64,000 bases of DNA from Ardenticatenaceae bacterium (GCA_020634235.1 JACKCB010000003.1:62001-126000), one strand, 5' to 3'. Positions 51,013-60,491 are shown, numbered from the stretch's first letter. The notes: a model not told the origin generated them from the letters alone. Numbers and translations are program-made.

Positions 51013-51364
51013 ATTTCGCTTTCTTGACCTTTCGCTTACGTTAAGTTGATTTGCAGGAGCGGGCTAACGCCAACGTAATCCGTTTGCGAGAATAACCAAC
51101 ACCTTTTCGGGTGGCTGGCCTTCCATAACTCTAAACTTGGTGCGCGAATAACACCGATCTCGCAAGTCGGGTTGACGCGATGTTAGGCAACCATTTACAA
51201 TAACTTTGCCTTATCGGCCTAACCAACAATAACCAAAACCTTTGGCACAGCATCACGCCTCCTTGTACAACTCATCCACCAAAATGGCTTTTGCAAAGTT
51301 GTGTCAGGATAGGTTTTCAACTTAACACAGGCGATTGATGACGTGCCACCGTCTAGAAAATTGA
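51013..51364. other. Intergenic region with attC-like element
   Basis: A 352-base gap between two minus-strand island genes. It contains the 127-bp attC-like element (51062-51188) and an isolated core-like GCCTAAC at 51217-51223 whose partner I could not find. No gene. Confidence 0.6.
51062..51188 (+). repeat. attC-like element, 127 bp
   Basis: GGCTAAC (51062-51068) and GTTAGGC (51182-51188), the latter an exact integron core. The two arms pair imperfectly over about 30 bases, including an exact TTGCGAG / CTCGCAA block. The length is within the usual attC range. It separates the hypothetical gene from the Gabija-like genes. Confidence 0.7.
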
Positions 51365-53191
51365 TCAGATTCTGTGATGCGCAAAAAAATCAAAATCACT
51401 GCAATTGTCATGTAGTTGGTTGATGTATTGTGGAGTTCTCGGATTTTCTTCAGGCCAAGCCTTACTATAGATAAGACTTAATTGTTGTTTCGCTCGTGTA
51501 GCACCTACATAAAAGAGACGATTACCATCTTCGTCATTCCTTATTCTTTCAATACCCACGATAATGACAGCCTCGAATTCCATTCCCTTGCTACTATGTA
51601 TTGTTGTTAGCTGAACCGCAGACTGCATATGGGCAAACTTATCAATGTGAAGATTTGCTAACCTCCCGTTTGCCGCACTAAGTTCAACGAGCTTGTTAAA
51701 TTCATCAACTTCATCGGGAAACTCGATACCATACGATGTCAAGACTTCGTTTAAGTCCAAGCTCTCCTGCAAATAATTCAACCAATCATTTAGTGATAAA
51801 TTTTGCCCCTTGATTTTCCATAGAGCAGTTGTGAGAGCTACCCGTAAATCTGACTCATATTCACCACTAACATGTTGACCTGTGTTAATTGCTTCCCAAA
51901 AATGCTGGATTTCCTCAAAATCACATTTTCTAGAAGTTTGTTCTTCAAGTGTTGTCCATCCTGATAAACACCAAACGGCCAATTCTTCTAACCACTGGAT
52001 AAGCCGCATTCTTCGATCATACAGTGAATTTCTATCAAGATGATAGAAGAGACCGATCCTCTTTAATTTTTTTGCAACAAACTTAATCCCCTCCGTCCCT
52101 CTCGCACTGTTTGGTCGCCACGGATGCAAAACAGCTATTTGATGCAGGGGAATTCCACGCTTTGTATATTCCTGAATCAGTTTCTCAATTACCCTTTCCA
52201 CTCGGCGAGGTTTTCCATCATGACATACTCCTACTTCATAAACCCTACATTTGCTATCGCTATTTATAATATCAGAATCGTAATCTGTACTTGGGTCAAG
52301 AATATGTTTACAGATTTGAATGATGTTTTTCGTTGAACGATAATTGAAATCCAATTCCACATAGCCAGGAACATCAGCTCGATTAGCAAGATCGCGCAAA
52401 TATTTAGGGTCTGTACCCATATAGCCATATATGGATTGGTCGGGATCACCGATTGCAAATAGATTGATGGGTGTTTTGTCTAACATTTCCGTAATTATGC
52501 GAAATAGGGGATAGCCTAAATCTTGATATTCATCAACTGCAAACCATGGGAACTTTGCATATAAACACTGCCTTACAAATAGCTGATTTGCAATCAGATC
52601 AAGGCCGTACTTAATAATTAAATCAAAATCGATATGGCCTTTACCTTTTAAGCAAGTGTAATGCTGCTCAATTATTTGGGCGTAATCTTGATTGTCCCAT
52701 TCACTAGATGGCTGATCAATATGTTGTAAATGGTATTTGGCCAAGTCCATCTTAAATTGTTGATCATACCCTGGATTATATGTTTGCCCTTTCACCTCTT
52801 GCCGCGCAATACTTAAGCATTCATCCCAAACAGATTGGGGGGCAATGCGTATGGGATATGGAATATCTAGGCCGTATAGTTTTGAAAACGGTCTGATTAC
52901 ATAACCTAAGCAGAAGCCATGAATCGTATCAACAACAACATTTGGTCTATCGTCTACACTTAGAGAGTTAATTTTCTGTGCCAACTCTCTTGCCATCCCT
53001 CGCGTATAAGTAAGGCAAGCGATACCCTGCGGTGGAGCAATTTCATCACGCAATAATTTAGCAACCTTCAAAGATAGAACTCGTGTCTTCCCACTCCCCG
53101 GACCAGCGATAACCACCGTATTTCCCGGACTATCAAACGCCTCTCGCTGCTTTGTGTTTAGTTCTTGGACTTGGCTATGATAGAGGGTCAT
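51365..53191 (-). CDS. UvrD/Rep-like helicase, GajB-like
   Basis: A 608-residue SF1A helicase: AGPGSGKTRVLS (Walker A), LTYTRGMARELAQKI, FAVDEYQDL (Walker B), GDPDQSIYGY (motif III region), NYRSTKNI, TTIHSSKGMEFEAVII and FYVGATRAKQQL (motif VI). It overlaps the OLD-family gene by an ATGA junction. OLD nuclease plus UvrD helicase, in this order, defines the Gabija anti-phage system; here the helicase is somewhat longer than the best-known GajB. AT-rich like the rest of the island. Confidence 0.88.
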   Translation of the reverse strand: MTLYHSQVQELNTKQREAFDSPGNTVVIAGPGSGKTRVLSLKVAKLLRDEIAPPQGIACLTYTRGMARELAQKINSLSVDDRPNVVVDTIHGFCLGYVIRPFSKLYGLDIPYPIRIAPQSVWDECLSIARQEVKGQTYNPGYDQQFKMDLAKYHLQHIDQPSSEWDNQDYAQIIEQHYTCLKGKGHIDFDLIIKYGLDLIANQLFVRQCLYAKFPWFAVDEYQDLGYPLFRIITEMLDKTPINLFAIGDPDQSIYGYMGTDPKYLRDLANRADVPGYVELDFNYRSTKNIIQICKHILDPSTDYDSDIINSDSKCRVYEVGVCHDGKPRRVERVIEKLIQEYTKRGIPLHQIAVLHPWRPNSARGTEGIKFVAKKLKRIGLFYHLDRNSLYDRRMRLIQWLEELAVWCLSGWTTLEEQTSRKCDFEEIQHFWEAINTGQHVSGEYESDLRVALTTALWKIKGQNLSLNDWLNYLQESLDLNEVLTSYGIEFPDEVDEFNKLVELSAANGRLANLHIDKFAHMQSAVQLTTIHSSKGMEFEAVIIVGIERIRNDEDGNRLFYVGATRAKQQLSLIYSKAWPEENPRTPQYINQLHDNCSDFDFFAHHRI

Positions 53192-55095
53192 TCCACATTT
53201 TCTCCTGCCTCATCAATATCCTGGGGAGTGACTTGCTTTATCAAATAATCAACTGCATCAACCATATAAGCAGGAACAATTCGCTGCTTTTTACCTTCCT
53301 CGTTTGCCTCAGCCATTGTCAAAATATGAGTACAGAGCCTATGTGCAAAGCGACCTTTTCCCCATCGGGTGTCATTAATGGCTGTCAAAATATTTCGCAT
53401 GTTTTCATCTGTAGGATTAGCAAGATATCCATCTATATGATTCGACCCTGCACGTACATTCTGTCCTAGCTCGTCACCCAATTCCTGAAATGTAAGTTTG
53501 AGTTCTTCAGCTAACCCGGCCTCAATTAGGGTCGGTTCAAGTGTCCAGTCATTTACAAAAACCCCCAAATTCGCCAGTTCTTTTCGCACAACATCATTAT
53601 CAACAGTCTTGTTATCATACTGTTCCTGCAATGCATTCTTAATCTCGTTTCCATTCTCAAACACTTTAGCTAAGTTGATACCTCGCTGTAATCCGTTAAC
53701 AGGATTGAACTTGTCACCATCGGTCAAAACTGCAAAAGGAATTCCCAACTTAACTGCAAGCATGGCAACATGATAGAAATTGACCCCATATACATTGCAG
53801 ACAGATATACCATACTCATCGAAATCAATACCCAACACGTCCATAAATGTTTTGACGAGTAAAATCTCAACATCACCTTCAACAAATAAGACAGCCTTAG
53901 CAAAGACCATTTCTGATTTTGTAATATCAAGGAAGCGTGACAAATCTTTTCGATCACGATCCTCAAGTGTTTTAAGGAATTCAAATGCAGAAGATGCTGT
54001 TCCTCCAGTCTTTTTTTCATCTTTAAGGCGTACTAAATCGGCAATATCTGCTGCTGATACTAAATAAGGCGAGTGGGAAGATATAATTACAGGCAGATTT
54101 CTTGCCCGTGCTTTATCAAGAAAATTCTTAAAGACCAACCGTTGCAAATGAGGGTGAAGATGAGCTTCTGGTTCTTCCAGAGTAACAATAGGTAAATAAT
54201 GTTTGTTTCTACCTGCCCGCCTTTTCAGTCTTTTGTCCAGTTGAAGAGATAACAATGATAAATAAATCGCGTTCTGAAGTCCTAAACTTGTACGAGAAAT
54301 TGGGCGGTTCTGATCGCCATCAACAAAAACTCGTAAGGCTTTGACAATAGCATCAGGGTTTGTAATATCTAATCCTAAACGCGGATCGACACTGTAAAGT
54401 TTCCCTACCATATCTATCAACTCGCTATTTATTTCTTCTCCCAATGTTTGGAGTAGATCATTAACCATACTCTGACTTGTATTTGCGATTTTGTCAGCAT
54501 AAGGTTGTATTTTTTCAGGACTAATATCATCGCTAAGTTTTATCAGTTCGTTTAAGGGCGACCTTGACCACACATTGCTGTCACCAGCAATATCCCTTAA
54601 TGCGTTTATGAAGTTTAGCGGCATATCTTGCCACATTCCCGAAAGAGATATTCTCCCCTCGGCATCATCTTTCGGGTAAATCTTCCATTTATAATCATCT
54701 TCAGTGTACTGCTTTGGAACTTGTTGTTGATCTTTCTCATTTACATTTACGTCTGGATAAAACAAGTATGTGAGTTGTGCAACTGGAGGGTCTTGTTCAA
54801 TCAAACAGGAACTAAGCCATGTTAAAGGGACAAGATCGGGTTTTTTTCCGCCAAAGTCAGTAATTCTTACAGTAACTTGTATTGAACGTCCATCAAAAGG
54901 ATATCCAGAACCTCCCCAGAAATCATCAGCCGTCAACTGGCGATTTTGAAGCGGGTCCAATACAAGACGTAGGGCCGTAATAAAGTTACTTTTGCCTGCT
55001 TTGTTTTCACCAATCAAAATGATATTTTGCCCAAGATTGACCTCGCATTTCTTGAAATTTCTAAAGTTTTCGATGCATATATATGAAATTCTCAT
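53188..55095 (-). CDS. OLD-family ATPase/TOPRIM nuclease, GajA-like
   Basis: A 635-residue protein. The N-terminal ABC-type ATPase has GENKAGKSN (Walker A), IYLSLLSLQLDK and LPIVTLEEPEAHLHPHLQRLV (signature/Walker B). The C-terminal TOPRIM nuclease has AVLFVEGDVEILLVKTF and VLTDGDKFN. In Gabija, GajA nicks DNA and is paired with GajB, the gene immediately downstream. Start ATG 55095 (MRISYICIENFRNFK) is preferred because GGAGG lies upstream; ATG 55140 would add 15 residues. The gene pair is probably a single cassette-like unit. Confidence 0.88.
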   Translation of the reverse strand: MRISYICIENFRNFKKCEVNLGQNIILIGENKAGKSNFITALRLVLDPLQNRQLTADDFWGGSGYPFDGRSIQVTVRITDFGGKKPDLVPLTWLSSCLIEQDPPVAQLTYLFYPDVNVNEKDQQQVPKQYTEDDYKWKIYPKDDAEGRISLSGMWQDMPLNFINALRDIAGDSNVWSRSPLNELIKLSDDISPEKIQPYADKIANTSQSMVNDLLQTLGEEINSELIDMVGKLYSVDPRLGLDITNPDAIVKALRVFVDGDQNRPISRTSLGLQNAIYLSLLSLQLDKRLKRRAGRNKHYLPIVTLEEPEAHLHPHLQRLVFKNFLDKARARNLPVIISSHSPYLVSAADIADLVRLKDEKKTGGTASSAFEFLKTLEDRDRKDLSRFLDITKSEMVFAKAVLFVEGDVEILLVKTFMDVLGIDFDEYGISVCNVYGVNFYHVAMLAVKLGIPFAVLTDGDKFNPVNGLQRGINLAKVFENGNEIKNALQEQYDNKTVDNDVVRKELANLGVFVNDWTLEPTLIEAGLAEELKLTFQELGDELGQNVRAGSNHIDGYLANPTDENMRNILTAINDTRWGKGRFAHRLCTHILTMAEANEEGKKQRIVPAYMVDAVDYLIKQVTPQDIDEAGENVE

Positions 55096-55192
55096 AGGTT
55101 CGTTTTTCCTCCTCCCCATTTCTACTGACTTAGAAGCCATATACTGACTGAGATAATTCCATCTTCTTAATCATGATAGTGTGGATAGGCTT

Positions 55193-55258
55193 GCCTAACG
55201 AAGTAAGGATTCATACGGCGCAACGTGTTCGGAGCCGCCGTGTAATCCTGCGTTGAAC
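55193..55258 (+). repeat. attC-like element, 66 bp, at island right end
   Basis: GCCTAAC (55193-55199), a spacer, AGGATTCA, a central ACGGC/GCCGT stem, TAATCCT, then GTTGAAC (55252-55258). Both outer cores fit the RYYYAAC/GTTRRRY consensus. The left inner box has one extra base relative to the right one, as in the extrahelical base of integron attC sites. Length is typical. Confidence 0.75.
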
Positions 55259-55402
55259 GAAGCCGCATCTGACGGCAGCGCTTCCACCTGGAATCTAAGC
55301 CTGGGGATTGCCTGATAACCACGACCGTGCACCCCCATGACCAGCGTCATTATAGCAGTCTGGACTGGAAAAGGTCAATCATTATCCTTCGACCAGGCGT
55401 GA

Positions 55403-55466
55403 AGTGCCAGGCACAGGGCAACAAAACCTGCTCTACATGACATCGTTCCGCCCTGTACCTGGCACT
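55403..55466. repeat. 17-bp inverted repeat
   Basis: AGTGCCAGGCACAGGGC (55403-55419) and GCCCTGTACCTGGCACT (55450-55466) match at 16 of 17 positions around a 30-base loop. AGTGCCAGGCAC-type palindromes occur as dispersed repeats in many genomes. Purpose unknown. Confidence 0.8.
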
Positions 55467-55616
55467 CGTCAACAAAAATCCGCCCCCCCCTCTCGACTCG
55501 ATTGCGCCCGATTTCCCCCTTGCGCTGCGCGCCTGTCGACCAACTCGCGGGAGAACTTTTATGGCCGGAGATTGACAAGCGTGGGTCTCTTTGGGCGTTG
55601 CCTGAAGCTGGGCCGG

Positions 55617-56480
55617 TCAGGCTATGCGGATGCCGACCCGTTCCAGCAAGGCGCGGCAAAGCCCGGCCGGGTATTTGATCGGGGGCTTGTCGGGACCGTG
55701 GGAGTCGGAACCGGCGCTGGCTAACAGGCCGTGCTGCCGGGTGTATTCTTGATACATTGCTGTTTGCGCCGGGGTGTGCCTGGGGTAAAAGACCTCTATG
55801 CCGTCGATCGGCGCTTCCTGGCGAACCTGATCCAACAGTTGGGTGTCGTAGGTTACAAAGCCGTCTACCCGGCCGGGGTGGGCAATTAGACAGACAGCCC
55901 CACTCTGATGAGCCGCCGCTACCACCTCGGCCAGGTCATTCATAGCAAAGGTGCAGCCCGCCTCCAGCACGACCCGGCCGGGTGAAGGCTCACCCTGCCC
56001 GTAGCCCTGGCGCTGCAGCAGAGCCACCAGCTCGTGCGGCTGCTGCGCACTGGGTTTGGCCAGGATGTCGGCCAGGGCGGCGGGCGACTGGGGAAGGGCA
56101 TAGCCCTTGCGGCTTAGATTCTCATACACCTCGCGGGTATTTTCCTGTTGGCGGCGCAACAGACTTTGCGCCAGGTTGTTCAGCGGGCCTGGCCCGGGAG
56201 CAAATCCGAAGCAGAGCAAGTCGGTCATTTCGCCGCGCCACGAGGCGGTCATCTCGACGCCCACTAGAAGGGGCAGTTGCCTGGTCTGGGCCAACTGCTG
56301 GAGGGCGACGGCCGTGTCGGCGCGATCATGGTCGGTGATGGCTGCCAGGCCGAACTGCTCGCGGACCAGGTAGTTCAGCAACTGCTCCGGTGTCCACTGG
56401 CCATCGCTGTGGATGGTGTGCAGTTGGAGGTCAATGGCGGCATCGGCCGCGAGAACGAGGCCAGTGGTGGATAGGCTCAT
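55617..56480 (-). CDS. PHP-domain phosphoesterase
   Basis: A 287-residue metal-dependent phosphoesterase. DLQLHTIHSDG (His ligands), ITDHD, AHPGRVDGF, and GSDSHGPD near the C-terminus make the trinuclear PHP site. It resembles RNase AM/YciV-like enzymes that act on nucleoside bisphosphates or RNA ends. ATG 56480 is preferred with GGAG nine bases upstream; ATG 56486 or GTG 56498 are alternatives. Confidence 0.88.
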   Translation of the reverse strand: MSLSTTGLVLAADAAIDLQLHTIHSDGQWTPEQLLNYLVREQFGLAAITDHDRADTAVALQQLAQTRQLPLLVGVEMTASWRGEMTDLLCFGFAPGPGPLNNLAQSLLRRQQENTREVYENLSRKGYALPQSPAALADILAKPSAQQPHELVALLQRQGYGQGEPSPGRVVLEAGCTFAMNDLAEVVAAAHQSGAVCLIAHPGRVDGFVTYDTQLLDQVRQEAPIDGIEVFYPRHTPAQTAMYQEYTRQHGLLASAGSDSHGPDKPPIKYPAGLCRALLERVGIRIA

Positions 56481-56510
56481 GGGCATTGTCTCCGGCACCT
56501 GGGGGATGGC

Positions 56511-58388
56511 TCATTGTTGGTCGGCCGGTTCAGGGCGCGGCCATAGGTGCCAATCCAGGAACTGCGTGGTGCGGGCCAGGACGTCGATGACGTTGGCGCG
56601 GTAGAGGAAGCCGTGTGGTTCGGTGGCGTAGGTCTTGTATTCGAAGGTTTTGCCGGCGCGCTGCAGCGCCTCCACCCATTCCTCGGAGGCTTGCGGCGGG
56701 ACGATGTCGTCGAGCAGGCCGTGCAGGATGAGCACCGGCCGGTGGATGTTGTCTACCTGGTGAATGGCCGACCCGGCCTGGTAGATGGCCGGTTTTAGGG
56801 CGGGGTGGCCGAGCTGCATCTCGGTGTAAAGGCGGGTGCTGCGTTCGCACTGTGCCCAGGAGCTGAAGAGGTTGGCGTCGCCGTAGCGGCTGACGCCGCA
56901 GGCGAACAGGTAGTCGGGGTCGCGGGCGAGGCAGCAGGCGACCATGTAGCCGCCATAGCTGCCACCCATGATGCCCACCCGGCCGGGATCAATCCCCGGC
57001 AAGTCGCGCAAAAAACGGGCCCCATGCAGACAATCCTGCGTATCGCCGCCGCCCCAATCGTCGTAGTTGGCGTGCTCGTAAGCCACGCCATAACCGGTGC
57101 TGCCGCGGAAATTGGGGGCCAGGTAGGTGTACCCCTTGGCGATGAAATATTGCGCCCACAGGTCCCAATGGTAGCCGTATTGGGCGGTGGGGCCGCCGTG
57201 GGGGTAGAGGATGGCGGCGCTGTTGCTGCGCCCCGGCCGGTAGAGCAGCGCCGGGATCTCCAGGCCGTCGTAGCTGCGATAGCTGACCGGCTCCGGCATG
57301 ACCAGCTTCAGGTGGTCCAGGGTGGCCGGCCGGGAATGGGTGAGGCGGGTGATGCTGCCGCCAGGCAGGTCGACGCGGTAGAGGTCGGGCGGCTCCAGGG
57401 GGCTTTCGTATTCGGCGGTGAGGAAGGCCCCGGCCGGGGCATAGCAGAGGTTGCTGTAGATGCCCTGGCCACGTTGTAAATCGGTGACCCGGCCGGTGGC
57501 CACGTCGATCAGGGCCAGGTCGAAGGCACCGCCGCGGTTGAGGGTGGCGGCCAGCGTCTGGCCGTCGGGCGACCAGGCGAATTCGCCCACGTCCAGCCCC
57601 TGGTGGGCCAGCGGGTGCAGCCCCTGGCCATCGGGCCGGATGAGCCACAGCTCGTTGTAGCCGCTGCGCTGGGAGAGGAAGGCCAGCCATTGGCCATCGG
57701 GCGACCAGCGGGGGGACCAATCTTTTTGTTTGGCGGAGCCGGTGAGGGGGATGTCCCGGCCGGTGGCCAGGTGCAGCAGGTGCAGGTCCAGGCGGTTCAG
57801 GTCGTTGACCGGCCGGTAGACGTAGGCCAGCCAGGCATGGTCCGGCGAAGGCTGGGCATCCCAGGCGTCGCCGCTTTCGTCGTGGGTCAGCGGGCGCGGC
57901 CAGGCGCCGTGCCGGTCGGTGAGCAGCAGTTGGCTGGTTTCGTGCCGGCTGCTGCTGATGATCAGCCGATTTTCGTCCAGCCAGACGGGCGAATCGGCGC
58001 TGCCGGTGAAGTCGCTGATGCACCGCGGCGCTGACTGCCCGGCGCTGTGGGCTACGTAGACGTGGCCGGCCTGGCCATAAGCCAGCCACTGGCCGTCGGG
58101 CGACCATTGTGGGGCGCGGTCCAGCCAGTCGATTTCCGGGCCGCGGTCCATGGTGAGGCGGGCCGGCCAGCCGCCGGCGGCAGGCATGACGTAGAGGTCG
58201 GACAGGTCGTCGCGCTGCCAGATGAAGGCCAGCCGCCGGCCGTCGGGGCTGAGTTGGTGTTGGTGCAGGCGGGGAATGCCGGCGACGAGGGGTAGGCTCC
58301 ACCCGGCCGGGGGCGTGATATCGGGTCGTTTTACGGCCGGCCAGCCATTGCGGACGTACTTTTCGGAAAGGGTGATGGGAGTGGTCAT
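56511..58388 (-). CDS. S9-family prolyl oligopeptidase-like peptidase
   Basis: A 625-residue protein. An N-terminal beta-propeller with PD40/TolB-like repeats (SPDGRRLAF, SPDGQWLAY, SPDGQWLAFLSQR, SPDGQTLAATL) is followed by an alpha/beta hydrolase from about residue 370: nucleophile Ser in GIMGGSYGGYM, Asp in HGLLDDIVPP, His in EPHGFLY. The start at ATG 58388 (MTTPITLSEKY) matches the family; the frame to 58736 is compositionally odd and not used. It degrades short peptides, fitting its position beside a peptide importer. Confidence 0.92.
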   Translation of the reverse strand: MTTPITLSEKYVRNGWPAVKRPDITPPAGWSLPLVAGIPRLHQHQLSPDGRRLAFIWQRDDLSDLYVMPAAGGWPARLTMDRGPEIDWLDRAPQWSPDGQWLAYGQAGHVYVAHSAGQSAPRCISDFTGSADSPVWLDENRLIISSSRHETSQLLLTDRHGAWPRPLTHDESGDAWDAQPSPDHAWLAYVYRPVNDLNRLDLHLLHLATGRDIPLTGSAKQKDWSPRWSPDGQWLAFLSQRSGYNELWLIRPDGQGLHPLAHQGLDVGEFAWSPDGQTLAATLNRGGAFDLALIDVATGRVTDLQRGQGIYSNLCYAPAGAFLTAEYESPLEPPDLYRVDLPGGSITRLTHSRPATLDHLKLVMPEPVSYRSYDGLEIPALLYRPGRSNSAAILYPHGGPTAQYGYHWDLWAQYFIAKGYTYLAPNFRGSTGYGVAYEHANYDDWGGGDTQDCLHGARFLRDLPGIDPGRVGIMGGSYGGYMVACCLARDPDYLFACGVSRYGDANLFSSWAQCERSTRLYTEMQLGHPALKPAIYQAGSAIHQVDNIHRPVLILHGLLDDIVPPQASEEWVEALQRAGKTFEYKTYATEPHGFLYRANVIDVLARTTQFLDWHLWPRPEPADQQ

Positions 58389-58458
58389 GGGAAACCTGTA
58401 GCGTGATTTGTGCTGCGTGTTAACTGCCGGCTGTGGGCTGTTGGCCGGCCCCAGCCGC

Positions 58459-59484
58459 CTACTGCCCCACCTCCTCAGCGGACAGCAGGAGGCAGGCGGC
58501 GCTGTGACCGTGGCCGATCTGGATGTGGGGCGGATCGGTTTCGCGGCAGCGGTCGAAGGCCACGGGGCAGCGGGGGTGGAAACGGCAGCCGGGGGGCAGG
58601 TCGATGGGGTTGGGTGTTTCACCTTGCAGAATAATCTTCTCGTGGCGCAGGCGCGGGTTGGGCACCGGGGCGACGGAGAGCAGGGCTTTGGTGTAAGGGT
58701 GCTGCGGACTGTGCAAGACGCCGGCGGTGGGGCCAACTTCTACCACCCGGCCGAGGTACATCACCGCCAGGCGGTCGGCCAGGTAGGCGGCGGTGCCCAG
58801 GTCATGGGTGATGAACAGCACGGAGATGCCGCGCGTCTGGCGCAGGTCGGAGAGCAGGGTCAGGATTTCGGCGCGGATGCTGACGTCGAGCATGGAGACG
58901 GGTTCGTCGGCCAGCAGGACGATGGGTTCCAGGACCAGGGCGCAGGCGATGACCACCCGCTGCCGCTGGCCGCCGGACAGCTCGTGGGGGCGGCGGTGCA
59001 GGTAGTCGTCGGCCGGCTTGAGGCCGGCATCTTCCAGGGCCTGGCGCACGCGGGCCATCTTTTCCCCGCTGTCGCGGCCGCCGCTGCGGCCGCCGCTGCG
59101 GCCGAGTTTGTGGACGCGCAGGGGTTCGGCCACGGCTTCGCCGATGGTCATGAGCGGGTTCAGCGATTCGTAGGGGTCCTGGAAGATCATCTGCATCTGG
59201 CGGCGCACGTCTTTCAGGGCGCGGCCGGAGAGGGCGGTGATGTCCTGGCCGTTGAAGATGATCTGGCCGGCGGTGCTTTTTTCCAGCCCCATGAGGGTGA
59301 GGGCCAGGGTGGATTTGCCGGAGCCGCTTTCGCCGACGACGGCCAGCACTTCGCTGCGCCCCAGGGTCAGGGAGACGTCGTCGACGGCGTGGACGAAGCG
59401 GTCGGGTTCACCCCATAGGCGCTGCCGCCCGGCCGGGAAGAGTTTGCGCAGGCTGCGGATTTCAAGAATGGGGTCGTTGTTCAT
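58459..59484 (-). CDS. Peptide ABC transporter ATP-binding protein (second ATPase)
   Basis: A 341-residue oligopeptide-type ATPase. Walker A GESGSGKST, signature LSGGQRQRVVIACALV, Walker B IVLLADEPVSMLD, and the C-terminal Cys-rich oligo_HPY extension (CRFHPRCPVAFDRC). A 12-base near-repeat at about 59085-59110 encodes GRSGGRSGG, a local duplication. The ATG overlaps the stop of the upstream ATPase gene. Confidence 0.93.
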   Translation of the reverse strand: MNNDPILEIRSLRKLFPAGRQRLWGEPDRFVHAVDDVSLTLGRSEVLAVVGESGSGKSTLALTLMGLEKSTAGQIIFNGQDITALSGRALKDVRRQMQMIFQDPYESLNPLMTIGEAVAEPLRVHKLGRSGGRSGGRDSGEKMARVRQALEDAGLKPADDYLHRRPHELSGGQRQRVVIACALVLEPIVLLADEPVSMLDVSIRAEILTLLSDLRQTRGISVLFITHDLGTAAYLADRLAVMYLGRVVEVGPTAGVLHSPQHPYTKALLSVAPVPNPRLRHEKIILQGETPNPIDLPPGCRFHPRCPVAFDRCRETDPPHIQIGHGHSAACLLLSAEEVGQ

Positions 59485-60491
59485 GGTGTACCTGTCCCGG
59501 CCGGGTTGCTGGCTTCCAGCAGGAAGCAACTGGCGGTGTGGTCACCGCCTAGCTGGTAGAGCGGTGGCTGCTCCAGGTGGCAGCGGGCAACGGCCTGGGG
59601 GCAGCGGGGGGCAAAACGGCACCCGGCCGGGAGCGCGTCCAGGCGAGGCGGGTAGCCGGGAATGGCCGCCAGCGTGCTGCCGGCGCGGGTGATGTCGGGG
59701 AAGGCTTGCAGCAGTTGGCGCGTGTACGGGTGCTGCGGCCGGTTAAAAATGGTGTCTACGTCGGCATACTCGGCGGTGACGCCGCCGTACATCACCAACA
59801 CCGTGTCGCACACTTCGGCCACCACGGCCAGATCATGGGTTACCAGGACCACGGCCAACCCCAGTTTCTCGCGCAGGCGGTTGAGCAGTTCCAGGATTTG
59901 GGCCTGGACCATCACGTCCAGGGCGGTGGTTGGTTCGTCGGCGATGACGACCTGGGGGAAGCAGGCCAGGGCCATGGCGATCATCGCCCGCTGGCGCATG
60001 CCGCCGGAGTATTGGTGGGGGTAATCTTTTTGCCGGCTGGCGGCAATGCCTACCAGCTCCAGCAGTTCACTGACGCGGTCATTGACGCTGCTGCGGTCGT
60101 TGGCGATGTTGTGCTGGATTATGGCCTCGGCGATCTGGTCGCCGACGGTTTGCACCGGGTTGAGGGCGTTCATCGCGCCCTGGAAGATCATGGCGATGTT
60201 TTTCCAGCGCACGTCGGCCATCTCTTTCTCGCTCAGGTCCAGCAGGTCGCGGCCCATGAAGTTGACCTGGCCGTTGACGATGCGGCCGGCGGCGGGCAGC
60301 AGGCGCATCAGGCTGAGCATGAGGGTGGTTTTGCCGCAGCCGCTTTCGCCAACCAGGCCGAGCATCTCGCCTTCGCGCAGGACGAAGCTGACGTCGCTGA
60401 CGGCATGGGCCGGGGGATTGTCGCGGCTGACGTAGTCCACGGAGACCTGGCGGATATCAAGCAGGGTGGGGGCCTGGGCGAAGTTGTTCAT
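59481..60491 (-). CDS. Peptide ABC transporter ATP-binding protein (first ATPase)
   Basis: A 336-residue ATPase of the same type: GESGCGKTTLMLSLMRLL, YSGGMRQRAMIAMAL, VIADEPTTALD and CRFAPRCPQAVARC (oligo_HPY). The ATG at 60491 overlaps the permease stop by ATGA; sequence further upstream belongs to the permease. With the second ATPase it forms the heterodimeric motor. Confidence 0.93.
   Translation of the reverse strand: MNNFAQAPTLLDIRQVSVDYVSRDNPPAHAVSDVSFVLREGEMLGLVGESGCGKTTLMLSLMRLLPAAGRIVNGQVNFMGRDLLDLSEKEMADVRWKNIAMIFQGAMNALNPVQTVGDQIAEAIIQHNIANDRSSVNDRVSELLELVGIAASRQKDYPHQYSGGMRQRAMIAMALACFPQVVIADEPTTALDVMVQAQILELLNRLREKLGLAVVLVTHDLAVVAEVCDTVLVMYGGVTAEYADVDTIFNRPQHPYTRQLLQAFPDITRAGSTLAAIPGYPPRLDALPAGCRFAPRCPQAVARCHLEQPPLYQLGGDHTASCFLLEASNPAGTGTP

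Larger units (their letters stand above)
55096..55616. other. Intergenic right flank of the island
   Basis: A gap of about 520 bases. It contains the best attC-like element (55193-55258) and a 17-bp inverted repeat (55403-55466). Base composition returns to GC-rich here. No gene is called. Confidence 0.6.

Noticed and set aside
51217..51223. GCCTAAC as the start of a further attC site
   Set aside because: No matching GTTRRRY core or pairing arm found within 150 bases.
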